A DNA stretch of 64,000 bases from Pisolithus tinctorius (GCA_024663395.1 JANFAH010000006.1:2480001-2544000), one strand, 5' to 3'; shown: positions 22,172 through 35,396, counted from the first letter of the stretch. Program-made: numbers and translations. The notes: a model not told the origin generated them from the sequence alone.

Positions 22172-23915
22172 TCATTTTGAGCCTGCGAATAGAGCATCAA
22201 CCACCACCCTGACGCCCCACGCACCTGGATCAGGAATCCTCTCTGCTCTCAACCTCCCACCTTCGACGTACGCACTGCGCCCCGCCTTAGCCTCGAGGTC
22301 CCTAGTCTTCTCCGCAGCATCCTTAGCAGCATTGACGGCTACTTCAAGGCCGGACGGGAAAGCCTCGATGAAGGCCGCAAGGGGATCCACGAGCGTGCGT
22401 GACGGCGGACGAGCGCGGGTATAGGTATAAAGCCGGTCGAGGGCATAGTTGAGCGCGATGCTCCAGATATCAGCAGTGGTGAGAATTGAGGTGCCCACAA
22501 GACCTTGGGCAAGCGCCGAGAAGAAGATCCTAAGGGCACATAGGAATCGGTGAGCAATAAACGTTTTATACTGAACAAGTAGAGACACGCACGAATAGAG
22601 GGCACCACTGGTTCCACCCATGGCCTCTTCGGCAACTTTGGATATGGCTATCATACTACCGATGACATCCTCGCCTGACACTTTTCCCTCTTCCAGCGCT
22701 TTGAGGACGCCTGATGCGCAGGCGAATTAGTAGGGCGGCCACTAGGTCCAATGATGACCTACCGTTGGCTCCATCTTTCAGCGTTAAACCACAGTCACCG
22801 TCACCGGCAATACTATCCATCTTCGAGATCTCTGGCTCAGCGGTGATGAGGGCTTTACAAGCGTACTCGATCGAAGTGTTAAATGATGTGACATTCGTAG
22901 TCCTTAGTTTGGCAGCTTGTGCACTCGCAGGAGGGGTAGACGCCGTCAGGCTCTCCGGGATCTGCAGCGTATGAGTTGGCTCAGTCTTTGAGGACCACCT
23001 CCATCCTGGCGCTTCCGTTGGATCATCAAGGAGAGCGAGTAATAAGTCGACAGACGGGGCGTTCTTGTCATTGGGACGAGGCAGTAAGAGAAGGGTAAGC
23101 GAAAACCCTGGCATATTGAGGCTAGTCTGTCAGGTAACCGTCAGCGCTACAATTAAAGTACATGCAACAGGACAGACCATAAACGTCCCAGCCAGTACCC
23201 GTCGCACATTTATACGCTGGTGGTCTAACGCTCGTTTTGTTTCGTTTACGATGGCCCCGAGCTCGAGTTCGCTGAGCCCTCCTAAGTTGTTTACGAGGAG
23301 TACAACTTCGTCCTTTCCATCATTTCCGAAGGGTACGAATGCCCGTTCAGGGTCGGTCGTCGAGGTAATTAACTTTAGCAAATCGTGTACAAGTTCGCTC
23401 AGAGGGGGGATGGGTGAGATGCGGTTGTTTCCACTCTCATTGTGGATACCGAGCCCGATCTCAATCTCATCAACCCGAAGATGATTGTCTTGCACGGAAG
23501 TCCCTGGGACCTACACTGTGCGTGAGTATCGAGAATTTCCAAACGGAGGATATAGATGAAGCGGACGTGACAGTGCTCTAACCCGACACCTATGGTTCCC
23601 AATCGAGACGAGACGTATTGCGCAACTTCATACACCTCGTCGAGGGAGCCACCCCGCGTGGCAAGTCCTCCTGCTATCTTGTAGACGAGGCAGACGCCGG
23701 CAAGACCTCTGTCATCACAGTTGTGAAGGCATTAATAGCCTGGCACGGATATACGAACCTCCTTCCAACGATGTATCCTTGCGTCCTACCAACAGCAACG
23801 TCGTCGCCAACCACGATGAATTTGACAGAACCCGCTTTGTCCGGATGAGTCGCAGCGTACTGTTCCTTAGCGAGCCCGAAGTTCAGGACGTCACCAGTGT
23901 AATTCCTTAAGTGCC
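22172..23915 (-). pseudogene. DAK1: Dihydroxyacetone kinase lacking its first ~100 residues
   Basis: From about 23915 the minus strand reads NYTGDVLNFGLAKEQYAA, VVGDDVAVGRTQG, GGSLDEVYEVAQYVSSRLG, GVGLEHCHVPGT (includes the HCHV segment), EIEIGLGIHNE and LLVNNLGGLSELE. A linker with Pro/Ala residues and the DhaL half follow (MDSIAGDGDCGLTLK, KVSGEDVIGSMIAI, ADIWSIALNYALDR), ending DALFAGSK and stop. Introns at each expected junction are clean, so the body is intact. Upstream of NYTG the frame hits TGA (near 23925) and the first roughly 100 residues of the DhaK domain are not found. The enzyme would phosphorylate dihydroxyacetone in the cytosol; this copy probably cannot unless a start lies elsewhere. 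Confidence 0.8.
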
Positions 23916-23919
23916 ATCA

Positions 23920-24713
23920 GAAAACTGCCTAGCGCCCAACACCTTAGTGCAGCGTACTTGACAATGATAATTGTTCTACCGGCATGTCAGAACGGTAGAA
24001 AATACAGACGCGAGGCGGGCGCACCCTCTGTCATTGCTGATTAGGTCAATCGCACGACGGACCTGGCTGGAGTTGGGAGACGCGAATACTGATCCACATA
24101 CCGCAGCTACGGGACATGATCCGTCGCCCGCTCCAGTACATAGAATCAAAACCCTTACCGGTCAAGATGCCTTGTCCTGTAGAGGTGTCACACCTAAGTT
24201 CACTACAAGAATACATCATATCATGCTTTACCAACGAATCCTGAATGCGACGGCTCATGTCCAGAGCCCCCACCACACAAAAGAGCAACTCTTGACCGAT
24301 CTTGGTTCGCGACGTGGACGACTTGTCACGACAGAATCAGATGGAAATCATAGATATGGAATTCAGAGTCTAATACACCTTTGTTGGCGACATCAAGGGA
24401 AAGGTTTGGGTTTAAGACGCATAAGCCTTGCAGGGAATCAGTCACCAGCGAGGACGCCGATACAAAGTGTTTGCCTGGGCGGTTCTCCAGTCGTCATGAA
24501 CTCGAAATACCTGTGTGCGTTCACTTACTCTGCACGGCCATGGAAAGTCGGACGACAGGGTGGACGTGGTCCGTTCACCGTGACAGGTGTGACCGTGACG
24601 TACGCGTCAAGCACTGCAAGCCCATTCCAAGGGAGATGCGGCTGGCAAGTCAAAAAAGTTCTTGCAAGTCGGATTTCCCTTGCCTTCCTTTCTTTTCGAT
24701 CCAACCAAATGTC
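23920..24713. other. No recognised gene
   Basis: Frames of 248 aa (plus, 23971-24717) and 80 aa (minus, 24046-24288) overlap each other and resemble nothing recognised. This is where the missing kinase N-terminus should lie. The segment may be replaced or scrambled DNA plus the promoter of the ubiquitin protease. Confidence 0.5.
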
Positions 24714-27700
24714 ATGAACCTGCCGTCGCCAGCACCGTCGCCCTCGTCGAAAACCAAGGATTTGGACCCAGGATCTAACAGTCGAAAGAGACAACGCTCA
24801 GAATCTTCACAATCAACCACGTCTTCTGTAAAGAGATCTGCATCTGAGGGGCCTGCATCGACACCTATTCATACCGCCACGGACGAGACAACTCACACAG
24901 CCTGCGTATCCGATTCCGACATCGACTCGTACATGATGGTGCAGGGCGAGGATGATGTCTGCGCTATGACTCTCCTTGGTCCTGCCCAGCCGGTCGCCCC
25001 GGTTAATTTGACCCCGTCAGAGAAGTTTGAGTACATCAAACGTTTTCGCTGCAAGTCAATGCAAGTGGGAGAGACGTGGTTCCTCGTATCGCGCCAGTGG
25101 TACAGGCGATGGGAGTTCGCATGCCAGGGCACCATGGACAAGGGTGGCGCCGTTGAGGAAAAGGACATTGGACCAGTGGACAACACGCCGCTAGTTGCTC
25201 AGGACGGAAACCTCACCTCCGACTTGACCGAGGGTGTAAATGTCGAGTTCCTCCCAGAAGATGCTTGGAATGCATTCACAGCTTGGTAGTGGCGCGTTTC
25301 TTTTCGGTCCCGTTTTGCACACTGATCCGAGTATGACCAGGTATGGCACCCCAACCCACGCACTCCCTCGATCTGTAATTTCAAGGGGACAGTTTGGGCA
25401 ACCAAGTTTGGAACTTCGTCCTCCCCGTCTCAGAGTGCTGCACCTCGCGGAAACCAAATCCGACCAGACCGATCGCCCACCAGAATACGTCACCCTCTCT
25501 ACTAAAGATACTGTAACGCAACTTAGCAGACAGCTGGTAGCCAGGCTTTCTGCGCGCTCCGACGTTCCTTACAGAATTTGGAGGATACAACCAGGGGAGT
25601 ATGAAGGAGTGCAGTTTCCAGCAGAAAAACTCTTGCCGTCGGGAGCGGAACTCCTGGAGATCAGTAATAAAACTCTCGAGGAGTCGTTGATTGAATTCCA
25701 CGATCCCTTCGTCGTGGAGTTCCAGAAGGACGGGAAATGGATCTCGGATCAGTTGGCCTCCGCTGCACAGCCTGCAGTCTCCGAACCCGCACCCCTGTTC
25801 AGTCAGGACGATGATTTCTTTAGTCGTCTCGCTAGTACTTCTCAACAACCCGCTCAGCAACGACAGACACCACCGCCCACCACTGTCACCACCAACACAT
25901 CGTTTTCCAAATCGAAGGACACCCAGATCACTACTTTCCGCCCTCGCGTGTTTTCTAAAACTAAGGTTGTGCAAGAGCCAGGAACTCTCGGGCTTGCTAA
26001 TATGTACGTCCCCTTTCGCTTGTGAGGGGTAGATTCTTAGCCAATCTCAGGGGCAATACCTGTTTTATGAACTCGGCCCTTCAGTGTCTGGCACATACTG
26101 AGGAATTGGCAAACTACTTCCTTTGTGCGTGGCGTTCTGTTATACTGGGTCGTCTTTGTTCATTTCATTCCACACAGCCGGTGTGTATCAAAGTGAACTT
26201 AACCCTGAAAATCCCCTTGGAATGCAGGGTGCGATTGCTGAGGCCTTTGGATCGCTTCTTCATCGCATCTGGGCGAAAGACCTTTCAGCAACAACTTATT
26301 CCCCCCGAGAGTTCAAACTGCAACTACAGCGCTTCGCACCACAATTCTCTGGCTACCAACAGCACGATTCCCAGGAGCTTGTCGCCTTTTTACTAGATGG
26401 CTTGCATGAAGATCTCAACCGCGTGCGCAAGAAACCGTACGTTGAGAAGCCAGATTGGGAAGGTGGCGGAGACCTTGAACTCGCTCAACTAGCACAGCAA
26501 TCATGGCAAGGTTATATGCGACGAAATGACAGTGTAATTGTCGATCTCTTTCAAGGCCAGTACCAAAGTACTCTTGTGTGCCCCGAGTGTCACAAGGTCG
26601 GTTCTGTATGGTCCGTGCACTTGAGTTAACATCTTGACGCCTTTCCTGAACAGGTTTCCATAACGTTTGATCCGTTCATGTACCTTACCCTTCCGATCCC
26701 AATTGAGAGGAAGTGGTCGCACACCATACGATATGTACCGTGGGATCCCTCGAAACCTCATGTCGAAGTTGGTGTTTTCTTGCCATGTTCTAGGGTCGGC
26801 TAACGAAAATCATAATCCCAGGTGCCTGTAGAAATTGTCCGAGGTGCAACGTTCAAGGACCTCCGCTCATTACTTGGACGTTGGATGGGCGTACCTGCAG
26901 AGAATGTACGTGTCGTAGCACTCAGCTTTTACAGTGAGTTCACACTACCTTTTAGCTTCTTACAATGGAAGTCTTTGGGCACCGCTTCTACAAGAACCTC
27001 GACGATACCGTCCAATGTGACGATATGTCCGAAAACGATGTAATCTTCTGCTACGAGTTGCCGTGCAATGCTCGCCAAAGCCGTTCTTATAAAGCAAAGA
27101 ACGATGATCCTTTCATCGTTCCGGTATTCCTGAGCGACTTGCACGCGCGACCAATGACCTATGGATATCGCAGTCATGCAGCGTTCGGGCATCCTTTCTT
27201 CGCCGTTATCGACCGGGAGGATGCGCGCACCGTTGACGGAATATACAGCGCGGTTGTTGACTACCTGCAGCGATGGTCTCATAATGCCCGTGATCTGTAT
27301 GTCTGGGAGGAAGGGCAGGCTACCCTTGTCGATGCGGCGCCTATAATTGTACCACCAATCGATTCTCTCACCGAGATTAAAGTGAACGGCGATGCCGCGG
27401 AAGGGATGCTTATCGAGGACGACATTACGGATGCTTTTGGAGAGCAGGACGCACCCCCCGAGGGCTCTGTTGACATTGTCCTCCGGAAGGTCGGGGTGAA
27501 GACGACTTTCGACCTACGCTTTCAATCTGGCCAGAAAGACTACACCGCTAGTTTCGGCTCGTATAACTCCCAGCGTTTGGAAACATGGGACGATCGTATC
27601 GAGCAGATGGGAGAAGACGTACCACTACTCAAAGAGTGGGACGCACTCTACTGCGACTTTGACAGAAATATGAAAACGTACTTCTTCGGCGACGAAATTT

Positions 27701-28825
27701 CGCATTGGGAGCACTCCACTTGGGAGGCGTGGGATAAATTCATTCACCCCGAGTACGCAGAAGCGAAGCGGACTTCGTTAAACAAGAACTCGAGGGTTAT
27801 TTCCATCGACGACTGCTTGGAAGAATTTACGAAGGAGGAAAAGTTAGGCGAAGATGATTTGTGGTACTGCCCTCGCTGCAAGAAGCATCAACAAGCGACG
27901 AAGAAATTCGATCTTTGGAAAGTTCCAGACATCCTCGCCGTTCACCTCAAGCGGTTCAGTAACAGTCGTGCGCTTAGAGACAAAATCGACGCTTTCGTGG
28001 ACTTCCCGATTGAAGGGTTCGACCTTACCCGTCTAGTTGGTGAACGCGAGGTTGGAAAGAGGCTGAATGAGAGCGGTGCTAACCTCCAAGAGCTTGGTAT
28101 CCATGATTTGGATGAACCACTTATCTACGATCTCTATGCCGTCGATGAGCATTTGGGTGGATTGGGTGGAGGGCATTATCGTGCTTGTGCCCTCAACCAC
28201 GTCATTGGACAATGGTATCACTTCGACGACTCGTATGTCACACGAACCGAACCGATGCACGCAGTTGTAAGTTAGGCCGAACTAACCGAAGCTTGTTGCT
28301 TATTCCCGTACTTAGAACGCCAACGCGTACCTATTGTTCTACAAACGCCGCAGCAATCGGCCATTGGGTGGTAAAACCCTACAGAAAATAGAAGAGGTCG
28401 CGCAAGGATCGATGGAGGATGATGATATTACTCCTGCTGAGCAGCAACAGCTTCCAACCCCTCCCGAGGAAACCTCTCCGCCTGCTTTTGTGACAGCGCA
28501 AGGCGGATTCTGCGCCCCGCGCTCGCCTGGAAAAGCAACACCACGATCATCCTCACCCCTCGACGACCTGCCTACTTTTGATGAATCTCAGAATGACCCG
28601 CTGATCCAAGACTCGCTTCTCCTGGATACAAGTGGCTTGCATGCTTCAGAACCCGGATGGAGTCGTATACCGTCACCTACATCATCCGCGGCAACAGAAG
28701 GTGACGATGACTATCAAAAACTCTCAAGCCCAGACGAGTCATTAAACAGAGGCTGGGATGACAATTCCCCCGCCTCCGCTGTCGCAGCAGATCTGTCGCC
28801 CAGCCTCCGGCCAATGGATGGATAG
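24714..28825 (+). CDS. UBP12: Ubiquitin carboxyl-terminal hydrolase, UBP12 / USP4-15 type
   Basis: Eight exons (24714-25285, 25341-26003, 26051-26124, 26178-26596, 26654-26767, 26822-26905, 26956-28266, 28316-28825) give exactly 1249 codons. Order: disordered Ser-rich leader, a DUSP domain (SEKFEYIKRF, GETWFLVSRQWYRRW), a ubiquitin-like segment, then a USP catalytic domain split by a long insert. The Cys box is LANMGNTCFMNSALQC, built across an intron. Zinc-ribbon cysteines (VCPECHK; WYCPRCKKHQ) are present. The His box is GGHYRACALN with the following Asp in YHFDDSYV. The C-terminal tail is acidic and Ser/Pro-rich. All catalytic residues are present and no lesion was seen. It removes ubiquitin from conjugates; the yeast member acts in nuclear and cytosolic pools. 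Confidence 0.93.
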
Positions 28826-29071
28826 CTACCGCGGACTTTGAGATACCAGGACATTAGAAAGCAGCGCTGTAATCTACTTGCACGATCGCCAGTTTAATGT
28901 ACTCCCTAGTAGATGCATCAGCACGGGCATGCGTGCCCCATGTAGCAGTTACAGGGTTCAACTTTCTGTTCGTACACGTTTATTACTATAGCTAGTGCGT
29001 TCTCGGTGTGCGCGTGAAAACGCCATGGCTAACACGCGCAGTTGCCCACCGTCCCAAACATTCCGGCACAT

Positions 29072-31290
29072 ATGAGCAGAATACCTGCAGCTCTGCTGTA
29101 TCTGACGATATACAATCCTACCATACGCCCTAATACCACGGTCGACGAAGGCGACGAAGACGCAGAGGAACAAGCCCAGATTCTCTTCTACACCTCACGA
29201 GACCAGGCCACTTCACGGGACAAGACACTGAGACAGGTCGGACTCGCTAAAGCCCTCACACATTTCGCAGAGTGAGAGAAACATGAGATTTCCGGCGTTT
29301 TGGAGCTGAGCTTTTGGTAGGACATTCCAGACAGCAAGTTCATACCAGAATGTCCACTCCCAATCTAGGAGAATGGTGATGCTTAGTCCAGAACCTAATT
29401 TCTGGATACATGCAGTATGTAGACGATTCAGTTCCATGCAAATTACTGATCGCTCTTAGGCCATCGAATTGGCCAAAACTCTTCAACCTCAGTCCTCGAA
29501 GTCGAAGTCGAAATCGAAGGATAAAGGGAAGGCGAAGGAGGCAAGCGGCGGGGATACACCTGCCCCCGAGTACTACGACGGCTCACTACACGACTCGGCT
29601 ATTCGTGCTCGTTTGTTGCGGGGTTACGAACAATTCAAGGTTATTTCACTCCTTTCCACGAGAAAGTGGTTGCTTACATGTTGCACATGAACATAGATAG
29701 TTCACGGATCCTTTACCTCTATATTAGACTCACAGGGACAACATGCATTGGAATCACAACTCGAACACTTCTTCACCATCTGGGCGTGGTCTTGGGATTT
29801 GGAAGGAAACTCTAATCTGTCTTTGGACCTTGGTAGGTCCATTCGTCCGCGAAGTAAACCCCTGCATAACCTCTGATAGATCCGCCACTCCATCCCATAT
29901 ATCCCGCAATACTCCCGGTCATCGATACCTTTTCTTCACACCTACCTGAAGGTCTGGAAACTATTGTACTGACATCAGATCATGTCGCTCCCTCTACTGG
30001 ATATAGAAGTCTACATTATCCTACAACTCTTGCACGCCACTTAATGGGTCTGGTCTCACGGAGTCATCATGAAACTAGGGCAGGGTTACCCCATCTAGAC
30101 CGACCGTCCGAAAAGGCAGAGCTGCCGGACAATGGTGTAGGACCATCTTCAACTGCGGACGCCCATGCATCCAATGCGTCCAATGGTTTTCTCGGAATTC
30201 CCTCGAAGGCCGCAGACGCCCGGAAATGGGGGTGGCCCGGCGGATTCTTTCTGAGCCGGAACTCAGTTAGAAAATCCAGTAACGCAAACTCGGTAACCCA
30301 AGGTAGCCCTCCGAGGTCTATCGCTGGTAGTTCCGTTGCGCCGATTGATCAAGACGCGTTGGACGATGCGATCTCCCACAACTCGTTTGGTTCAAACGAA
30401 CAGCAGGATAGAGGATTTCCGCATGCAGACTTAACGCCATGCACAAATGGTGACGTGTCGCACGATAATCCAGAGCAGCAAAGGTTTCAGCCGCTCGATG
30501 TGGGAACTCCCCGTCCATCGAGAGCCCCTTCTCCGACGTTGACAACCTCGGAGGCAAGGTCGAGTTCCCGCTCAGAACTCAATGACTGCAAAGCGTCGCA
30601 TCGCATACATTTTATATTTCTTGACGTGTTTTTAGCTCCTGATGACAAACCTTGGGCAACTTCCCGCCGCGCTGTTGCTTTGCTGAAGGTCAGTGAGTAT
30701 TCAATCGAAAGGTAGAGTGTCCAACACTGGTCTATGAGCAGAGGAACGATATTGCAGTCGCACTCGTTAGCAGCGATGACAATGACCGCATCCCCAATGA
30801 CGTTGAAGCGCTGGCGTCACAAACTTCACAGCTCCTAGAGGAAATTGATGTTACTTTGTCTGAAGATGCTCAACGGTGCGTTTTTTTTTGCTTGCACGGA
30901 TACGTCTTTTGAGGCCTAGTTAGAACTCTGGACTCTTCACTGCCGTCCGCAACGAAGATACTGCAACCTCGGGATGCCCATTTAATGAAATCACATGACT
31001 ATATTCTCGGAGGTACTGGAATGTCTTCCCTCACTGATCACCTCTATGATGCAAAAGAGCTGCTAGGGAGGTAATGTACCACGAGTGAGGTTTATTGGCT
31101 GCTCCTCATCTTGTCGAGCAGACAACCAAACACAGTGGAAGTCTTCTCGAGAGGCTTGAGTCCGCAACACTGGCATGTAGTTCACCGCGAAGATGGCAGG
31201 GGAGAAATTTACCTACAAGTTGCGCGCAAGGAAGCCAGCTTATCGGATGTCGACAACGTCGTACAAAAGCTGTATAAAAGTTATCCATGA
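29072..31290 (+). CDS. CCZ1: CCZ1-type subunit of the Mon1-Ccz1 Rab7 exchange complex
   Basis: The spliced protein begins MSRIPAALLYLTIYNP, the first longin strand of CCZ1 proteins, followed by EDAEEQAQILFYTSRD and LRQVGLAKALTHF. Further exons supply RRMVMLSPEPNFWIHA, then AIELAKTLQPQ, FFTIWAWSWDLEG and VIDTFSSHLPEGLETIVLTS. The C-terminus (EVFSRGLSPQHWHVV, YLQVARKEASLSDVDNVV) is the most conserved end. An apparent in-frame TAA at 31073 disappears if 31071-31121 is a 51-nt intron, giving a perfect join into NTVEVFSRG. The complex activates Ypt7/Rab7 on late endosomes and autophagosomes. The Met at 29072 is chosen over 29042 because the longin fold starts there. Confidence 0.82.
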
Positions 31291-33519
31291 TGGCTGTTGA
31301 TGTGCCACATTTTGTTGGGACAATTGTGCTTGGCGAGGGCTTGTGCGTATGTGCCGCAATTCCGACTGATCTTCTACTATTCGGATCATACAGAAATACA
31401 GGAGCCAGAGTGAAACGCAGTCAGTAAATCATTTAGTTAGGATGATAAGATACTGATTGAATATACGCACAAGCAACGTCCCTTTTTTATCTGCTTCATT
31501 CTCATATCTCCCGCCACAGTGCTTTCAGGGAATACGTCGCGAAAGTGGGATGCTCCTGCCCGCGAGCCAGCAGCATAGCAAGTAGCAGGGGAGATCAAGA
31601 ATCTGGTGATGAGGTATGAAGCTGTTAGCACGGGGAAGGCTCAGAATGCGACTATATACAGCACCCAAGGTCTTGGCAGGTGTGGTAACTCGTGCACAGG
31701 CCTTATCGCTCTTGCGTTCACAATGCACGTGTTTGCAAGTACTTACCATTCCACTTCACACCGGGCCGAACAGGGCACGGCAAATGAATGTGGGTGCCTA
31801 TCAGGCCGATCACTTTAGATTTTAGCAATCATCTACTAAGATGAAGCGATGCGCCCGAGCATATCTTTCTGATCGATTCCTGCTAGCTCTCATTTCCATG
31901 GATCTTATGGCACAGCAATCGACCCTCTTATTGAATAAGGCTTCGATCCTCGCGGGAGATCTCAGGGTCTTACCGACCAGCAGAGGCGAGGCAGACCCAC
32001 CGCACATCCCGGGGGACGGTGGATATACACAAATTGGGTTGAACCAAATCGATACGCTCTGGGCCTCCAAAAGTTGTGTGCGATGGTCACAGGTACGTCG
32101 TTCCCTGTTGACAAGATAACACGACGATGGGCTGGTATCGCTTGAGCGAAACATCAGGAATTTTCTACAAAAGGGTGAATGTGGTTTGTCCAACCCTGCT
32201 GCCTGGAAACTGGTCATTGATGCACATCTGATATTATAAGCTGCGAACTGTGGCGTCGGTGTCTCCCCATGTGACCTCCGGGCGCCGGTTGATGCACATT
32301 ACAGTATAGTCTCGCATGTATGTCGCACGAGCCTTCGAGCGATCAAGTCGCGTGTGCGCCTTTTGATATGTTCCCTGATCGTGGAAGGCTCTCTGTGCGA
32401 CCTCATCAGTTTACATAGCGTGTTAACCAGCTTCTTCAACACAAGGTCCCACGTCAAGTCGTACAAAGAACCAAATGCTCATGCGCGAATCTACCGCGGC
32501 AGATGCCACCCCACCTCGTTGTCCGGTACTCTCTGCTCAGCGCAGACGGGTACGTGTTAGTAAAGATCAATCAAGCAGATGTCTCGAGCCTCTCCTCATA
32601 CGTCAGAGCAAGATGAGTAAAACGCGCGGCGGGAACGCAGCGGACCATTGGAGGGCCTTACAGCCCGGACCGGTGGGGCACTCATATACTCGGGGAGCAG
32701 GCGGGGTACAGGACCCCATGCCGATTAGATCAGGTGGTCGAGCATGGTGCTACATAGGATGTACAGTAATAATCCTCAACGCACTTAAATTGGAAAAAAA
32801 AAAAAAAAAAAAGCTACTTCAAATGCAAGCCCTCCACCGGCCCGGCCTCGCCTGAACCCCTTTGCGTAACCCTCTGGACGGCTAAATATGTACAACAAGT
32901 GACCGAGTGGCCCCCGTGAAGCTTGAAGCTTGAAGGATCGTGTGGGCAAGGGTTCCTTGATCAGCCGATCTCTAGCGAGCTCCTCCTTTCCATTTCTGGG
33001 GACTCTTACTTCCCATATCCGTTGTTGGCGCGTGGTGTGGGTAATCTCTGCTCCCTTACCTTCCCACGTGTTGCAAGCGCTCACTCGGCTGTTGCCTTGC
33101 TTTTTGTTGTGGCTTTTGCGGATTTATTAAAGCTATTAGCGAATAGAAATACATGCGATCGCAGATCTCGCCTACATATACGGAAGATTATCTATTCTGC
33201 GGTAGTAATAGTAGCACCCACAGAGAAGGGGAGCACTCGCTAAACACCCGCGTTACTCATCAGTGTGTACGGGCTCGTACCTTATTGGTGGATATTATTA
33301 TGTCCCTACGTACCATGCCCTCAAAGTTCATTGAAGGGATACTCACGGCCCCATTTCCTTCGCCTCCTCACTACCGTCGGGTCAATGCTCCATAGTTGCC
33401 ATTTGATAAAGTACTGATTTGGTCGGACAAGTATCCCGTCAGGTTCGTCGGCTTTTGTCTCCGTGGCCCCTTATTCCCCTTTCAACACGTTCATTAAATC
33501 CCGTGTGCCACAAACTAAC
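31291..33519. other. 2.2-kb gene-free stretch with a 19-nt A run
   Basis: Many short overlapping frames on both strands, none recognised. A run of 19 A occupies 32794-32812, suggestive of a retroposed 3' end or simple slippage. No flanking coding remnant was recognised. Otherwise featureless. Confidence 0.5.
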
Positions 33520-35220
33520 ATGGCTTCTCTGTGACTGAACATATTAGTCGTTGGAGGAGGTCAGGTTTCATCCCTCTATAACAAGAGTCTGCTGAACCGC
33601 AGTTCATAGGTATCACTGGTCTAGTCGCCGCGCTCAGGTCGTCCCAGGCTGGAACATAATGTGTGTGTGTCATCGAGAAATCAAGAACTGGAAAAGTAAG
33701 TATCTTTCCGAAAGGTGTATCTGTGTGTAGAGGCATCGAAACCTTGCAGAAAGCATGCGGCGTTTGCGTTCCTCCTAATCTCACCCGAATTCTTGACGAG
33801 TGGGGCTTAGGGGAGGAACTCTCTCGATATGGCTCAACAACTACGAGCAGCGAGTGTTCTTCTAGTTGAGTGTGTTCTAGATTCAGACCTCGAACCTTCC
33901 TTGACTCCCCTCATTTCAGTGGACACTGGAGATCTCCTTGGTCATTTCACGTGGCAGGAAGCGGTAATGGACGAAATTGGTGCCCGCTTCTATTTGATGC
34001 ATGTAAGAAATCCCACAATATTACTCTTCCGTGCTTAATCGCTCCGATACAGTACCAAGATCTTCATAATACATTTTACAGAGCGGCGACATCCGCAGGG
34101 ATTCATATATCATTTAGCACGCCTGTGATCCAAGTGGAAGTGCACCTCCTAGAGTTCGCCTTGCCACTGGCGAGGTGATCCACGCTGATTTGATTGTGGG
34201 AGCGGATGGCACAGACGGTATCACCCGTGAGGTTGTCGAAAGGTGCAGAGTCGAAGACACCATTGGCGAAATGAGTTTCGGTATGCATGTAAATCACCAC
34301 TTCTCAGACTGTGTGCAGCCCTTATTCATGACCGCTAGTGCAACGATTTCGAGAGAGCAGCTCAAAAAGGATCCCGAACTTGACGCTTTTACGCGCGCAG
34401 AGTGCGGGGGACCACAGGTAAGGCGTGCCCCATAGCTGTAGTTCAAGAGGAAATAATACTGCTGGTCCAGTGCCCTCTATGGATGAAAACATCAACCCAC
34501 GCGACTGCTTTCGCTGTGGTAATGATTTTGACTAAAAATACATGATCAATGACCTACCAAAACCGTATTCGAAAGCGTGGTGGTAGCGAGTACATGGTAC
34601 ATCTATTCTGACCAAAAGACGTGAAAAATCACGGTGGCGAACTATCCCAGGGTTCGGATGTTGAAATAACAAGAGAAAAATTGAAAATCACAGGAGACTC
34701 CAAGTAGAGACGTTTCTCATCTCTGTCAGTAGATATCGTGATATCCGGACTTATGCGGCTTTTGGAGCTTTGCTCTACCCTGCAGCGCTGGCGGTATACC
34801 CGGAAGCAAGCCGCATCCGACTGGACAGGCCCGTCGGGGGGAATAATATTGTTGGGCGATGCGTTGGCGATGCGGCGCACCCACCCATTGTACGTACGGC
34901 AGTTACATTACGGGACAACCTTGTTCTTACCATTGTTATTCTTTTGCGATTACACAGCATGGAACGGCTTCCTCACCTTGTCGGGGCTTCCAAGACATTC
35001 GGGAAGAGCAGTGTCAAACAGTGCACGAAACGGAGCATACGCAGATGCGGATGGCCTGGCTGCCGCCTGGCCCCCGAGAAGCGCGAGACCACAGGTTGCA
35101 AGCTATGATGCTACCAAAAGGCTGGGATGAGGAGGATCTACGAATGCAATGGGAGGGGGTGAGTCGGACATTTGGATATAATGCACGAGAGGCTGTGGAG
35201 TGGTGGGTAAGTTGGGGGAT
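33520..35220 (+). pseudogene. FAD-dependent monooxygenase (salicylate hydroxylase-like), decayed
   Basis: Family signatures survive in order: a dinucleotide-binding GGGITGLVAAL built across an intron, VIEKSRTGK, PPNLTRILDEWGLGEELSRY, then GHFTWQEAVMDEIGARFYLMH. After these come HADLIVGADGTDGITREVV, the GD motif region (GGIILLGDA) near 34840, and a C-terminal WDEEDLRMQWEG near 35130. Lesions: a TGA five codons after the first Met (33532-33534), a TG-run expansion with an in-frame TAA near 33660, an extra base near 33830 after LSRY, and a missing base near 34138 before APPRVRLATG. Sequence between 34440 and 34740 is scrambled. It cannot encode a working flavoenzyme. Confidence 0.8.
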
Positions 35221-35396
35221 GTTGAGAGAAAGGAGTCTGAAATCCAGAAAGTTTGGGTCCTCACTTGACATGACCTTCCCTGATTTTTCGGGACGAAATT
35301 CTGCTGTGAAGCCATGACGTATTCTATCACATCTTACGTGCACTGTAGATTATAGATTACACGAGGTGAATTAGACTGAAATGGAGGTACAGGAAA

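Noticed and set aside
24046..24717. Large overlapping frames taken as the missing kinase N-terminus
   Set aside because: Neither strand shows DhaK N-terminal motifs (GGGxGHEP-type), so no link to the kinase is supported.
26900..26960. Possible frame break in UBP12 before the MEVFGHRFYKNLDD segment
   Set aside because: The GTACGT...TTTAG intron 26906-26955 keeps phase and gives the expected ENLLTMEVFGH.
31071..31121. In-frame TAA near the end of CCZ1
   Set aside because: Removed by a 51-nt GT-AG intron that joins directly into the conserved VEVFSRG segment.
32794..32812. Poly-A tail of a retroposed gene
   Set aside because: No recognisable coding sequence upstream and no target duplication seen; slippage is as likely.
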